A stretch of DNA of 64,000 nt from JBDSKH01 sp035556655 (GCA_035556655.1 DATMFW010000050.1:9038-73037); one strand, 5' to 3'. Positions 17,959 to 28,327 are shown, numbered from the stretch's first letter. Notes: a model not told the origin generated them from the sequence alone. Numbers and translations are program-made.

Positions 17959-18764
17959 TTTCCGTCGAGGACCGCGTCCTCGTAGTCGGAGTCGTCGGAG
18001 CGGCGCCGCGGGGCCCGCGCCGCGGCACGCTCCGCCTCCGGCAGCGCGGCGATGCGCCGCTCACGCCGGATCGCCCAGAACAGCCCGATGAAGGCCAGGA
18101 TCCCGAAGGCGATCCACTGCAGCGCATACGACAGGTGCGGACCCTCGTCGGCGTCCGGCTTCAGGGCGGGTGCCGGTCGTCCGGTCTCGGCCGCCGGGTC
18201 CTCCGACGCCAGCAGCCCATAGGCGCCCGTATAGGTTCCGGGTCCCGTGCGCTCCGCCACCGCCGGCAGGTGGATGGTGGCCAGTTGCCCCTCCGGAGCC
18301 GTGCGGCCGGGCAGCTCGGGTTCGCCCGCCTGCAACCGGGCCACCACGGTGACCGGACCGGCGGGCGGGGGCGGGACCGCATCCGGTGCCTCGATCGAGG
18401 ACCCGACCGGCACCCAGCCGCGATCGACGACGAAGACCCGGCCGTCGTCCAGCCGGAACGGCACCAGCACCTCGAACCCGGACGCCCCTCGGTACGGCCG
18501 GTTGCGCACCAGCAGCTGCTCGTCGGCGAGGTAGCTGCCGTGCAGCTCGACAGGCACCCACTCGTCGTCGATGTCCCAGTCATCCAGTGCCGGCAGAACC
18601 GTGCCGACCGGCACGGGGGCGGCGTCGTAGTTGGTCTCGACGCGCTGGATCTCGGCCACCGCATCCGCCCGGCGCGACCACTGCCACCACGACAGCAGCC
18701 CGCAGGCCACTGCGAACACGATGACGAGGACGATGTAGCCGCCCCAGCGGCGCAGCGCGCTCAT
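17949..18764 (-). CDS. SURF1-family cytochrome oxidase assembly protein
   Basis: SURF1 proteins assist cytochrome c oxidase biogenesis. The 271-residue product has the expected layout: an N-terminal membrane segment (about 9-25) followed by WWQWSRR, a large external domain with LVRNRPYRGASGFEVLVPF near 85 and VDRGWVP near 113, and a second membrane segment (about 217-237) ending in a basic tail. The start overlaps the upstream small gene as ATGA. It fits ctaA and ctaB earlier in the window. Confidence 0.9.
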   Translation of the reverse strand: MSALRRWGGYIVLVIVFAVACGLLSWWQWSRRADAVAEIQRVETNYDAAPVPVGTVLPALDDWDIDDEWVPVELHGSYLADEQLLVRNRPYRGASGFEVLVPFRLDDGRVFVVDRGWVPVGSSIEAPDAVPPPPAGPVTVVARLQAGEPELPGRTAPEGQLATIHLPAVAERTGPGTYTGAYGLLASEDPAAETGRPAPALKPDADEGPHLSYALQWIAFGILAFIGLFWAIRRERRIAALPEAERAAARAPRRRSDDSDYEDAVLDGNPG

Positions 18765-19009
18765 GCCGGGTCCGGCACGGCATCCACCGGGGACTCCAGG
18801 CCGCTGACCAGAACCGGGAACCCGCGTGTCGTGAGGTAGTCGGCGAGGGTGCCGCGGTGCGCGTCGCAGGCGAGCCACACCTTCACCCGGTCGCGGGTGT
18901 GGATGCGGGGGTTGCGCCAGTTGACCCGCCAGGCCGCCGAGGCGGTACAGCCTGCCGCGGAACAGCGCACCGGCGCCTCGGCGGATCCGCCGAGGCCGAA
19001 CAGGCTCAC
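18761..19009 (-). CDS. Small Cys/His-rich protein of unknown function
   Basis: 82-residue soluble protein starting at GTG 19009. It has a CSAAGC pair (residues 16 and 21) and a later CDAH pair (48 and 51), a spacing that could bind a metal. The middle is basic and aromatic (AAWRVNWRNPR). I do not recognise a named family; similar small proteins are sometimes labelled acetone carboxylase without support. It is translationally coupled to DUF3099 upstream (GTGA) and SURF1 downstream (ATGA), suggesting a link to membrane or oxidase assembly. Confidence 0.75.
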   Translation of the reverse strand: MSLFGLGGSAEAPVRCSAAGCTASAAWRVNWRNPRIHTRDRVKVWLACDAHRGTLADYLTTRGFPVLVSGLESPVDAVPDPA

Positions 19010-19281
19010 GGGTGGTCCCGGTCGACCGGGACGAGGGCGCCCGGGCGCGCCACCCGCGCCGAGCCCGCACGGCTGACGTTGTTGGCGATGATGACGGCGA
19101 TGTAGGGCAGAACCAGCGCTCCGACGAGCGGGATCACCCGCCACCAGTCCTCGATGAAGATCGCCAGCAGGAAGCACACCATGCGAATGCTCATCGCGAT
19201 CGTGTACCGGATCATGCGGGCACGGCGCTCGGCGTCCGGGGAGGGCGGAAGCTCGGTGATGGCGGTCGGCTTGGTGCGCAT
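19006..19281 (-). CDS. DUF3099 small membrane protein
   Basis: 91-residue protein with two hydrophobic stretches (about 26-43 and 48-66: MSIRMVCFLLAIFI and VIPLVGALVLPYIAVIIAN) and a basic tail. Its pattern matches the actinobacterial DUF3099 family, whose function is unknown. It is the first gene of the three-gene SURF1 operon and divergent from fabG. A TAGGCT -10 box faces each way in the 47-base gap. Confidence 0.85.
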   Translation of the reverse strand: MRTKPTAITELPPSPDAERRARMIRYTIAMSIRMVCFLLAIFIEDWWRVIPLVGALVLPYIAVIIANNVSRAGSARVARPGALVPVDRDHP

Positions 19282-19328
19282 GGGCTCGGGTTCAGCCTAC
19301 GCGCGCACCGGTCGATAGGCTGACGCGC

Positions 19329-20036
19329 ATGACTGCTCGCACCGTCCTCGTCACCGGCGGCAACCGTGGAATCGGCTTCGCGATCGCCGAGGAGTTCCTC
19401 GCCCAGGGCCACCGGGTGGCCGTCACGGCGCGTTCGGGCGAAGGCCCGGCCGGAGCACTGACCGTGCGCGCCGATGTCACCGACGCCGAGGCTCTCGACG
19501 CCGCATTCGCCCAGGTCGAGGCCGAGCTCGGAGCGGTCGAGGTCGTCGTGGCGAACGCCGGTATCACGCGGGACACGCTCTTGATGCGCATGAGCGACGA
19601 GGATTTCGACCAGGTCGTCGACACCAACCTCGGCGGATCATTCCGCGTGGTCAAGCGCGCCTCGAAGGGCATGCTGAAGGCGAAGTTCGGGCGCATCATC
19701 CTGGTCTCCAGCGTCGTCGGCCTGTTCGGCGGGGCCGGGCAGGTGAACTACTCCTCGTCGAAGGCGGGGCTGGTCGGCATGGCGCGCTCGATCACGCGCG
19801 AGCTCGGCTCACGCGGGATCACCGCCAACGTCGTCGCGCCCGGCTTCATCGAGACCGACATGACGGCAGAACTGCCCGAAGCGCAGCAGGCGGAGTACAA
19901 GAAGAACATCCCCGCGGGGCGCTTCGCCTCCCCGTCCGAGGTCGCGAAGGTGATCGCCTGGCTCGCCTCGGATGACGCGGCCTATATCTCGGGCGCCGTC
20001 ATCCCGGTCGATGGCGGGCTCGGCATGGGTCACTGA
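19329..20036 (+). CDS. fabG: 3-oxoacyl-ACP reductase FabG
   Basis: NADPH-dependent reductase of the short-chain dehydrogenase family, likely in fatty acid elongation. The 235-residue product has TGGNRGIG near residue 9, VVANAGITRD near 75, catalytic Ser in LVSSVVG, the Tyr/Lys pair in YSSSKAG and the C-terminal ISGAVIPVDGGLGMGH. The start lies seven bases after TAGGCT (19316-19321), so the mRNA is probably leaderless. It overlaps convergent serB by seven bases. Confidence 0.9.
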   Translation: MTARTVLVTGGNRGIGFAIAEEFLAQGHRVAVTARSGEGPAGALTVRADVTDAEALDAAFAQVEAELGAVEVVVANAGITRDTLLMRMSDEDFDQVVDTNLGGSFRVVKRASKGMLKAKFGRIILVSSVVGLFGGAGQVNYSSSKAGLVGMARSITRELGSRGITANVVAPGFIETDMTAELPEAQQAEYKKNIPAGRFASPSEVAKVIAWLASDDAAYISGAVIPVDGGLGMGH

Positions 20037-20677
20037 GGGTCTGCGCGGATCCCCAGCAGCGCGGTGAGCATCGACAGATCGCGCACATCCAGCAGAACGT
20101 CGGCCTGGTCGCGCACGGGTGCCTTGGCGTCGAATCCCACGGCGAGCCCGCAGATCGCCATCATGGGCAGATCGTTCGCCCCGTCGCCGACCGCGATCGT
20201 CTGCGAGAGCGGGAGGCCGGCGGCATCCGCCCACTCCCGCAGGGCGTCGGCCTTCGCCGCGGCGTCGATGATCGGGGGGATCAGACCGCCGGTGAGGCGT
20301 CCGTCGACGATCTCGAGGCGGTTGGCCCTCCAGTGGTCGAGGCCGAGATGCTCGGCGATCGGATCGATGATCTCGTGGAACCCGCCGGACACCACAGCGA
20401 CCCTGCCCCCCGCATCCTGCACGGCGCGCACCATCTCGGGCACGCCCCGCGTCACCGTGACCGCCGCGCGCACGGTGTCGAAGACGCTCTCGGGCAGGCC
20501 GGCCAGGGTCGCGGCGCGCTCACGCAGGCTCTGCTCGAAGTCGAGTTCGCCGTTCATCGCACGGAGGGTGATGTCGGCCACCCGATCGCCCGATCCGGCC
20601 TCGGCGGCCAGCAGCTCGATCACCTCGTCCTCGATGAGGGTGGAATCGACATCGAGCACCACGAGGAAACGCGCCAC
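20030..20677 (-). CDS. serB: Phosphoserine phosphatase
   Basis: HAD-family phosphatase for the last step of serine synthesis. The 215-residue protein has the nucleophile motif DVDSTLIEDE near residue 9, motif II VVSGGFHEII near 94, a lysine in AAAKADALREW near 140 and the acidic motif GDGANDLPMM near 163. The start is GTG 20677 (VARFLVV), 11 bases after the glgC stop. The much longer open frame upstream is a shadow of glgC. Confidence 0.95.
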   Translation of the reverse strand: MARFLVVLDVDSTLIEDEVIELLAAEAGSGDRVADITLRAMNGELDFEQSLRERAATLAGLPESVFDTVRAAVTVTRGVPEMVRAVQDAGGRVAVVSGGFHEIIDPIAEHLGLDHWRANRLEIVDGRLTGGLIPPIIDAAAKADALREWADAAGLPLSQTIAVGDGANDLPMMAICGLAVGFDAKAPVRDQADVLLDVRDLSMLTALLGIRADPQ

Positions 20678-20688
20678 CAGCGGCCTTT

Positions 20689-21930
20689 CTAGTCGGTGAC
20701 GTGCACGCCCTTGCCGACGACGGTGATGCCGCTGTCGGTGACGGTGAACCCCCGGGCCCGATCCGCATCGTGATCGACACCGACCTGGGCTCCGGCGTCC
20801 ACGACGACGTCTTTGTCGAGGATAGCGCGCTGCACCACGGCGCCCGCGCCGATGTCGACGCGCTCGAACACCACCGAGTCGACGACCCGCGCCCCCGAGT
20901 GCACGTCGGTCCACGGCCCGAGCACCGAGCGCTCGATGTGGCCGCCGGAGACGACGCAGCCGAGCGACACGATCGAGTCGATCGCCGTGCCCGGCTTCTT
21001 CGCGGCGTCGCGGACGAACTTCGCCGGGGGCGAGTTGAGCTGCTGGCTGAAGATCGGCCAGTCCCGGTTGTAGAGGTTGAACACCGGCAGCACGTGGATG
21101 AGGTCCTGGTGGGCCTCGAAGAACGACTCGATCGTTCCGACGTCGCGCCAGTAGAACCGGTCGCGATCCGTCGAGCCGGGCACGACGTTGCGATTCAGGT
21201 CGTAGACCCCGGCCTGCCCGCGGGCCACGAAGTCGGGGATGATGTCGCCGCCCATGTCGTGATCCGACTCGGGAAGCGCGCCGTCGCGCTGGACGGCGTC
21301 GATCAGGACGTCGGCGTCGAACACGTAGTTGCCCATCGACGCGAGAACCTCGCCGGGGGAGTCGGCGAGACCGACGGCGTTCTTCGGCTTCTCGTGGAAT
21401 GCCGCGATCTTCTCGGGATTCTCGGCGTCGAGTTCGATGACCCCGAACTGGTCGGCCAGCGCGATCGGCTGCCGGATCGCGGCGACGGTGACGCCCATCC
21501 CGGATGCGACGTGCGCCTCGACCATCTGGCTGAAGTCCATGCGATAGACGTGGTCGGCTCCGACGACGACGATGATGTCCGGCTTCTCGTCGGTGACCAG
21601 GTTGAGGCTCTGCAGGATCGCATCCGCCGACCCCGAGAACCACCGCTTCCCCAGCCGCTGCTGGGCGGGTACCGAGGCGACGTAGGCGCCCAGCATGCCG
21701 CTCAGGCGCCAGGTCTGCGAGATGTGACGGTCCAGCGAATGCGACTTGTACTGGGTGAGCACCACGATCTGGCGCAGACCGGAGTTGACGAGGTTCGACA
21801 GCGCGAAGTCGATCAGCCGGTAGCCGCCCGCGAACGGCACCGCGGGCTTGGCGCGGTCTGCGGTGAGCGGCATCAGGCGCTTGCCCTCACCGCCCGCCAG
21901 GACGATGCCGAACACTTTCTGGGGGGACAT
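20689..21930 (-). CDS. glgC: Glucose-1-phosphate adenylyltransferase
   Basis: Makes ADP-glucose for glycogen or related alpha-glucans. The 413-residue product has the N-terminal nucleotidyltransferase motif LAGGEGKRLMPLT, KPAVPFAGGYRLIDFALSN near 28, SGSADAILQSL and YWRDVGTIESFFEAH, then a left-handed beta-helix tail. I use ATG 21930 (MSPQKV) because TATTCT (21937-21942) lies six bases upstream. It is divergent from the synthase gene that uses its product. Confidence 0.96.
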   Translation of the reverse strand: MSPQKVFGIVLAGGEGKRLMPLTADRAKPAVPFAGGYRLIDFALSNLVNSGLRQIVVLTQYKSHSLDRHISQTWRLSGMLGAYVASVPAQQRLGKRWFSGSADAILQSLNLVTDEKPDIIVVVGADHVYRMDFSQMVEAHVASGMGVTVAAIRQPIALADQFGVIELDAENPEKIAAFHEKPKNAVGLADSPGEVLASMGNYVFDADVLIDAVQRDGALPESDHDMGGDIIPDFVARGQAGVYDLNRNVVPGSTDRDRFYWRDVGTIESFFEAHQDLIHVLPVFNLYNRDWPIFSQQLNSPPAKFVRDAAKKPGTAIDSIVSLGCVVSGGHIERSVLGPWTDVHSGARVVDSVVFERVDIGAGAVVQRAILDKDVVVDAGAQVGVDHDADRARGFTVTDSGITVVGKGVHVTD

Positions 21931-21976
21931 GTCCCGAGAATAGGCGAGCACAGGGCGCTGTACTAGCGTCGGACAG

Positions 21977-23164
21977 ATGCGGGTCGATGTGCTGAGCCGG
22001 GAGTATCCTCCCGAGGTCTACGGGGGCGCCGGCGTGCACGTCGCCGAGCTGGTCAGGGCGCTGCGCGGGGGAGATCTCGATGTCGTGGTGCGGGCCTTCG
22101 GCCTGCCCCGCGACGAAGAGGGCGTGTTCTCCTACCTGGTGCCGCCGCAGCTCGCCGAGGCCAACCCCGCCCTGTCGACCCTGGGCGTCGATCTGCAGAT
22201 CGCGCAGGACGCGGCGGGTGCGGATCTGGTGCATTCCCACACCTGGTACGCCAACGCGGCCGGCCACCTGGCGAAGCTGCTGCACGGCATCCCGCATGTG
22301 GTGACGGCGCACAGCCTGGAGCCGCTGCGGCCCTGGAAGGCCGAGCAGCTCGGCGGCGGCTACCGCGTATCGTCAGCGATCGAGCAGACCGCGTTCGAGT
22401 CGGCGGATGCGGTGATCGCCGTGTCGGCCGGCATGCGCGCCGACATCCTGCGCTGCTATCCCGCCATCGACCCGTCTCGCGTCCACGTCGTGCACAACGG
22501 CATCGATCTGGACCGCTGGATCCGCGTCGACGAGCCGGCGGTGGTGCGCGGCCTCGGGATCGACCCGGATCGCCCGAGCGTCGTGTTCGTGGGGCGCATC
22601 ACCCGGCAGAAGGGTCTGTCCTACCTCCTCGAGGCGGCCCGGCTGCTGCCCCCCGAGGTCCAGCTCGTGCTGTGTGCCGGCGCTCCCGACACACCAGAGA
22701 TCCTCGCCGAGGTGCAGGCCGGTGTCGCGCAGTTGCAGCAGAGCCGCACCGGGGTGGTCTGGATCGAGCACCTGCTCACCCAGCCCGAACTGGCCGCGGT
22801 GCTGTCGGCGGCGACCACCTTCGTGTGCCCCTCGGTCTACGAGCCGCTCGGCATCGTGAACCTCGAGGCGATGGCCTGCGGCGCCCCGGTCGTGGGCACA
22901 GCGACCGGTGGCATCCCGGAGGTGGTCGCGGACGGCCTCACCGGGCGCCTGGTCCCGATCGACCAGGCCCAGGACGGCACGGGGACCCCGCTCGATCCGG
23001 AGGCCTTCGTGCGTGCTCTGGCCGACGCCCTGATCGCCGTCACCGGTGACCCGGTCGCCGCACGCCTGATGGGCGAGGCCGGCCGGTTGCGGGCGGAGGC
23101 CGAGTTCGGCTGGGACCGCATCGCGGCGCGGACCCGCGCGGTCTACGAATCCCTGCTGACGTAG
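21977..23164 (+). CDS. glgA: GT4 glycogen synthase / alpha-maltose-1-phosphate synthase (GlgA/GlgM type)
   Basis: Uses ADP-glucose from GlgC. The 395-residue length and GT4 layout match the short actinobacterial enzyme; the mycobacterial homologue (Rv1212c, GlgM) makes alpha-maltose 1-phosphate rather than extending glycogen. Motifs are EYPPEVYGGAGVHVAEL at the N-terminus, FVGRITRQKGLSYLLEA near 196 and EPLGIVNLEAMACGAPVV near 290. Which acceptor it uses cannot be told from sequence. A TAGCGT hexamer (21964-21969) lies seven bases before the ATG. Confidence 0.88.
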   Translation: MRVDVLSREYPPEVYGGAGVHVAELVRALRGGDLDVVVRAFGLPRDEEGVFSYLVPPQLAEANPALSTLGVDLQIAQDAAGADLVHSHTWYANAAGHLAKLLHGIPHVVTAHSLEPLRPWKAEQLGGGYRVSSAIEQTAFESADAVIAVSAGMRADILRCYPAIDPSRVHVVHNGIDLDRWIRVDEPAVVRGLGIDPDRPSVVFVGRITRQKGLSYLLEAARLLPPEVQLVLCAGAPDTPEILAEVQAGVAQLQQSRTGVVWIEHLLTQPELAAVLSAATTFVCPSVYEPLGIVNLEAMACGAPVVGTATGGIPEVVADGLTGRLVPIDQAQDGTGTPLDPEAFVRALADALIAVTGDPVAARLMGEAGRLRAEAEFGWDRIAARTRAVYESLLT

Positions 23165-23176
23165 TCTGGACTCATC

Positions 23177-23965
23177 ATGGCTGCGGTTCTCGACTTCACG
23201 AACGTCTCCGTCGTCCGCGATCGCACCCCCATCCTCGATTCGCTGAGCTGGACCGTCGAGCCCGACCAGCGCTGGGTCGTCCTCGGGCCCAACGGCGCCG
23301 GCAAGACGACCCTGCTGCAGGTGGCATCGGCGACGATTCACCCCACCTCGGGCACTGCGATGCTTCTCGGAGAACCGCTCGGCGCGAGCGACGTCTTCGA
23401 GTTGCGGCCCCGGATCGGCTTCGCGTCCTCGGCACTGGCGCGGCGCATCCCGGCTGACGAGACGGTCATCGACGTCGTCATGACGGCGGCCTACTCGGTC
23501 ACCGGACGCTGGAACGAGGAGTACGACCAGGTCGATCTCGACCGCGCCCACGGGGTGCTCACCGAATGGAAGCTCGAGCACCTCGCCGAGCGCCGGTTCG
23601 GGACCCTCAGCGACGGTGAGCAGAAGCGCGTGCAGATCGCGCGTTCGGTGATGACCGACCCCGAACTCCTGCTGCTCGACGAGCCGGCCGCCTCACTCGA
23701 TCTCGGAGCCCGCGAAGAGCTTCTGCAGTTGCTCGGCGCCTATGCCGAGCAGAAGGCGAGCCCGGCCATCGTCATGGTGACCCACCACGTCGAAGAGATC
23801 CCGCCCGGGTTCACCCACGCCCTGTTGCTCGCCGACGGCGAACTGCAGGTGGCCGGACCGATCGCCGAGGTCATCACGGGGGGAAACCTCAGCGACACGT
23901 TCGGACTCGAGCTGGTCGTGGCGACCAGCGAGCACGGGCGGTACGCCGCGCGCTCCGCGGACTAG
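23177..23965 (+). CDS. Stand-alone ABC transporter ATP-binding protein
   Basis: 262-residue single-domain ABC ATPase. Walker A is GPNGAGKTT near residue 39, Walker B LLLLDEPAA near 171, and the H-loop region is VMVTHHVEEIPPGF. The signature is LSDGEQKR rather than the usual LSGGQ. No permease gene lies nearby, so it may belong to a complex encoded elsewhere. It follows glgA by 12 bases with a TAGTCT hexamer overlapping the glgA stop. It converges on the next gene with a shared CTAG. Confidence 0.85.
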   Translation: MAAVLDFTNVSVVRDRTPILDSLSWTVEPDQRWVVLGPNGAGKTTLLQVASATIHPTSGTAMLLGEPLGASDVFELRPRIGFASSALARRIPADETVIDVVMTAAYSVTGRWNEEYDQVDLDRAHGVLTEWKLEHLAERRFGTLSDGEQKRVQIARSVMTDPELLLLDEPAASLDLGAREELLQLLGAYAEQKASPAIVMVTHHVEEIPPGFTHALLLADGELQVAGPIAEVITGGNLSDTFGLELVVATSEHGRYAARSAD

Positions 23966-24675
23966 TCCGCCTGCGCCGTCAGTTTCCGCAGCTCCTCGGC
24001 CAGCGCCGCGGGGGAGCGCAGCGGGATGTCGTGGTGCGCACCCGGGACCTCGACGTACCGCGCATCGGGCGCCGCTGCGGCGAGGCGCCGGAGCCCGGCA
24101 CGGACGACCCGCTGCTCGTGGCTTCCCGCCAGCAACAGCATCGGCCGGGGATGCAGCGTGACGGCCGACTGCGGCCGGTAGTCGAGGTTGGTCCGCAGCA
24201 ACCGGCGCAGCGATTCCGGGCTGAACGCGAGTGATCCGGCGACGTAGGCCTCGACGTCCTCCGCGGGAACGCCCATCGCGGCCGCCTGCTTGCGCGCGAA
24301 GCCGGCGTGCCGCGCGAGCGGAGCCGTGAGCGCCCCCAGCGCGACGACGAGTCCGCGACCGGGCATCGGTTCGACGAGGGTGCTGACCAGGGCCAGGGAC
24401 GAGATCCGCTCGGGGTGGCGAGCAGCGAGTTCCAGCGCGACCTGGCCCCCGGCCGAGAAGCCCACGACGATGAGGTCGTCGCGTTGCTCGATGCCGATCT
24501 CGCGAGCGACGTCCTCGGCCGCGGCGACCGGGCCGTCGTAGTGCGACGGATCATCGGCACGGTGCCCCGCGAAGCTGGGCGTCAGCACCGGGATGCGTTC
24601 CCCCAGCTCCCGCAGGACGGGCCGCCACATCCAGGCCCCCACTCCGCCACCGTGGATCAGCACGATCTCGCTCAT
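23962..24675 (-). CDS. Alpha/beta-fold hydrolase
   Basis: 237-residue hydrolase, substrate unknown. The oxyanion segment IHGGGVGAWMW is at the N-terminus, the nucleophile elbow is VGFSAGGQVAL near residue 74 (Ser), and the catalytic histidine lies in VPGAHHDIPL near 213. The start is ATG 24675 (MSEIVLIHG); the upstream extension would run through the rpmE2 promoter and start. Its stop codon shares CTAG with the convergent ABC ATPase. Confidence 0.85.
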   Translation of the reverse strand: MSEIVLIHGGGVGAWMWRPVLRELGERIPVLTPSFAGHRADDPSHYDGPVAAAEDVAREIGIEQRDDLIVVGFSAGGQVALELAARHPERISSLALVSTLVEPMPGRGLVVALGALTAPLARHAGFARKQAAAMGVPAEDVEAYVAGSLAFSPESLRRLLRTNLDYRPQSAVTLHPRPMLLLAGSHEQRVVRAGLRRLAAAAPDARYVEVPGAHHDIPLRSPAALAEELRKLTAQAD

Positions 24676-24754
24676 GCTCCATGGTCCCACGTGGTAACAT
24701 CGACCCTTGGCCCGTCGGCCACGCACACTTCCCTGATTCCACCGGAGTACCTCC

Positions 24755-25003
24755 ATGAAGACCGACATCCACCCCGAGTACCAGGCGGTCGTGTTCCGCG
24801 ACCTCGCCAGCGGTGAGACCTTCCTCACCCGCTCGACGGTGACCAGCGAGAAGACGATCGATCTCGACGGCACCACCTACCCGGTGATCGACGTCGAGAT
24901 CTCGTCGGCGTCGCACCCGTTCTACACGGGCAAGCAGCGCATCATGGACAGCGCGGGTCGCGTCGAGAAGTTCAACTCGCGCTACAAGAGCTTCGGCAAG
25001 TAG
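24755..25003 (+). CDS. rpmE2: 50S ribosomal protein L31 type B
   Basis: 82-residue L31 of the type B (C-minus) class: it begins MKTDIHPEYQAVVFRD and ends KFNSRYKSFGK, and has no CxxC zinc motif. Such forms often replace the zinc-binding L31 when zinc is scarce; no Zur box was recognised here. A TAACAT -10 candidate sits at 24695-24700, about 55 bases upstream. The gene is monocistronic with a strong terminator after it. Confidence 0.96.
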   Translation: MKTDIHPEYQAVVFRDLASGETFLTRSTVTSEKTIDLDGTTYPVIDVEISSASHPFYTGKQRIMDSAGRVEKFNSRYKSFGK

Positions 25004-25023
25004 GGGCACAACGCTTCAGAGAT

Positions 25024-25054
25024 ACGGGGATCGGCTGCGGCCGGTCCCCGTTTT
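25024..25054 (+). terminator. Rho-independent terminator of rpmE2
   Basis: Twelve-base stem ACGGGGATCGGC/GCCGGTCCCCGT with a TGCG loop and one T-G wobble, followed directly by TTTT. It starts 20 bases after the stop codon and is the best canonical terminator in the window. Confidence 0.9.
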
Positions 25055-25061
25055 CGTGGGC

Positions 25062-25149
25062 GGTCTCGATACACGCCTGCGGCGCACTCGACCACCGGCG
25101 CCTTCGGCGCACTCGACCACCGGCGCCTGCGGCGCGCTCGACCACCGGG
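25062..25149. repeat. Interspersed palindromic repeat R4 (three units)
   Basis: GGTCTCGATACACGCC, then three hairpin units with stems GCGCC/GGCGC (loops vary between TGC and TTC), each followed by a CTCGACCACCGG-like arm. It fills the gap between the rpmE2 terminator and the stop codon of the exonuclease-Nudix gene, which begins at 25150. Confidence 0.75.
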
Positions 25150-26559
25150 TCAGAAGAGGGTCGAGCTGCGGGCCGCCCAGAGGGGCAGTAGCGAGTCCCG
25201 CGACAGCGGCGCGACCTCGACGGCGAGGTCGTCGAGCCGCTCGACCCAGTGCAGTTCGGCGATCTCGGCGCTCGCCACCGGCACGTCGTGCGTGACGAGG
25301 AAGAAGACCTCGGCGCGCACCACCGTGTTCTCTTCGTGGGCGGCGATGGCGCGATAGCTGCCGATGTACTCGGTCTCGGCCGGATCGACCACGAGCCCCA
25401 GTTCCTCTCGGAGCTCGCGGGTCAGCGCGTCGAGCGCGCTCTCGCCGGACTCGATCTTTCCCCCCGGTTGCATGAACACCGTGCTGCCTGTCTTGCGCAC
25501 CAGCAGGCTGCGACCCGCCGGGTCGGTGACCACGGCCGCCGCGATCCGCAGCACGGTGGGCTTCGGCGCACGGGGGGTCAGCGGCGCCAGCGGTTCGACG
25601 AACGTCTCGGTGACGACCACGGGTTCGTCGGGCGTGTCGCCGACCGGCCCGACGACGGGTTCGTCGAAGACCTCGACGGTGATCGATTCGCTGATGACAC
25701 TGTGCTCGACGACGACCAGCGGGGGAGGAGCGGTCTCGTACGCCGACCGCGTGCGCGGGGCCTCGAGCGCCAGGGGCTCGCTGAAGTCGAAGGTCGGGAT
25801 GGAGGCACTCGGCCGCGGGCGGGGGATCGGCAGCGGCATCGTGTCTTCGAAGAGCATCGGGTCATCCAGTGGCCGCAGCGGCCAGGACGCCTCGGCGACG
25901 TAGGACTCATCGCCCTTGACCTCGCGGATGTACTGCTGGAAGGCCGCCGCCTGCTCGGCGTACCAGATCTGCTGCCGGCCGTGCAGATCGGCGAAGGACA
26001 CATCGACCTCATCAGGGAAGGCGCGCGCGATGGCCTGGGCGACCCGCCCGGCCGCGATCGCATCCGCCGCCGCATCGTGCGCATCGTCGAGGCTGACGCC
26101 GTAGCGCTCGGCGGCCACCACGAGGGTGCGCTTGCCCTTGCGATACCGGTCGACCGCCTTGTCGATTACGAGCGGATCGATGACGGGGGTGGGGGAGCCG
26201 AGGGGCTCGACGCGGTGACGCCGGCATTCGCGGTCGAGCAGCGACAGATCGTAGGGCGCGTTGTAGACCACCAGCGGGATGCCGGTGGCCAGCAGCGTAC
26301 GGATCGTGGCCGTGATCTCGGCGACGACCAGATCGGCAGGCCGGCCGTCGCTGCGCGCGCGCTCGGTGGTGATGCCGTGCACGGCGCTCGCGCCCTCGGG
26401 GATCTCGATGCCCGGGTCGCTCAGCCAGTTCCACTGGGTGTGCAGCGTGCCGTCGGGCTCGAGGACGGCGATGCACGCGGAGACGATGCGCGCGGTGTCG
26501 ACGTCGACGCCGGTGGTCTCGAGGTCGAAGACCGCGAGCCGGGTGTCCCAGTACGTCAT
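25150..26559 (-). CDS. DnaQ-like 3'-5' exonuclease fused to a Nudix hydrolase domain
   Basis: 469 residues. The N-terminal half is a DEDDh exonuclease: Exo I FDLETTGVD near residue 10, Exo II YNAPYDLSLLDRE near 98 and Exo III HDAAADAIAAG near 158. A proline- and acid-rich linker covers about 225-335. The C-terminal part is a Nudix domain with a complete Nudix box, GKIESGESALDALTRELREE... near 370 (G-x5-E-x7-REUxEExGU). Start ATG 26559 (MTYWDT). It may couple removal of nucleotides from DNA ends with cleanup of damaged nucleotides, but this is inference. It follows treS by 52 bases. Confidence 0.88.
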   Translation of the reverse strand: MTYWDTRLAVFDLETTGVDVDTARIVSACIAVLEPDGTLHTQWNWLSDPGIEIPEGASAVHGITTERARSDGRPADLVVAEITATIRTLLATGIPLVVYNAPYDLSLLDRECRRHRVEPLGSPTPVIDPLVIDKAVDRYRKGKRTLVVAAERYGVSLDDAHDAAADAIAAGRVAQAIARAFPDEVDVSFADLHGRQQIWYAEQAAAFQQYIREVKGDESYVAEASWPLRPLDDPMLFEDTMPLPIPRPRPSASIPTFDFSEPLALEAPRTRSAYETAPPPLVVVEHSVISESITVEVFDEPVVGPVGDTPDEPVVVTETFVEPLAPLTPRAPKPTVLRIAAAVVTDPAGRSLLVRKTGSTVFMQPGGKIESGESALDALTRELREELGLVVDPAETEYIGSYRAIAAHEENTVVRAEVFFLVTHDVPVASAEIAELHWVERLDDLAVEVAPLSRDSLLPLWAARSSTLF

Positions 26560-26611
26560 GTCCGACAGGGTATGCCCCTCAGCCGACAGGCAGCGCGGCA
26601 GTCCCCAGGAA

Positions 26612-28321
<1,710 letters not shown>

Positions 28322-28327
28322 CGTCAG

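Noticed and set aside
18761..19177. 138-residue version of the small Cys/His protein
   Set aside because: The extra N-terminus overlaps most of DUF3099 and is proline/arginine-rich; GTG 19009 gives the coupled GTGA start instead.
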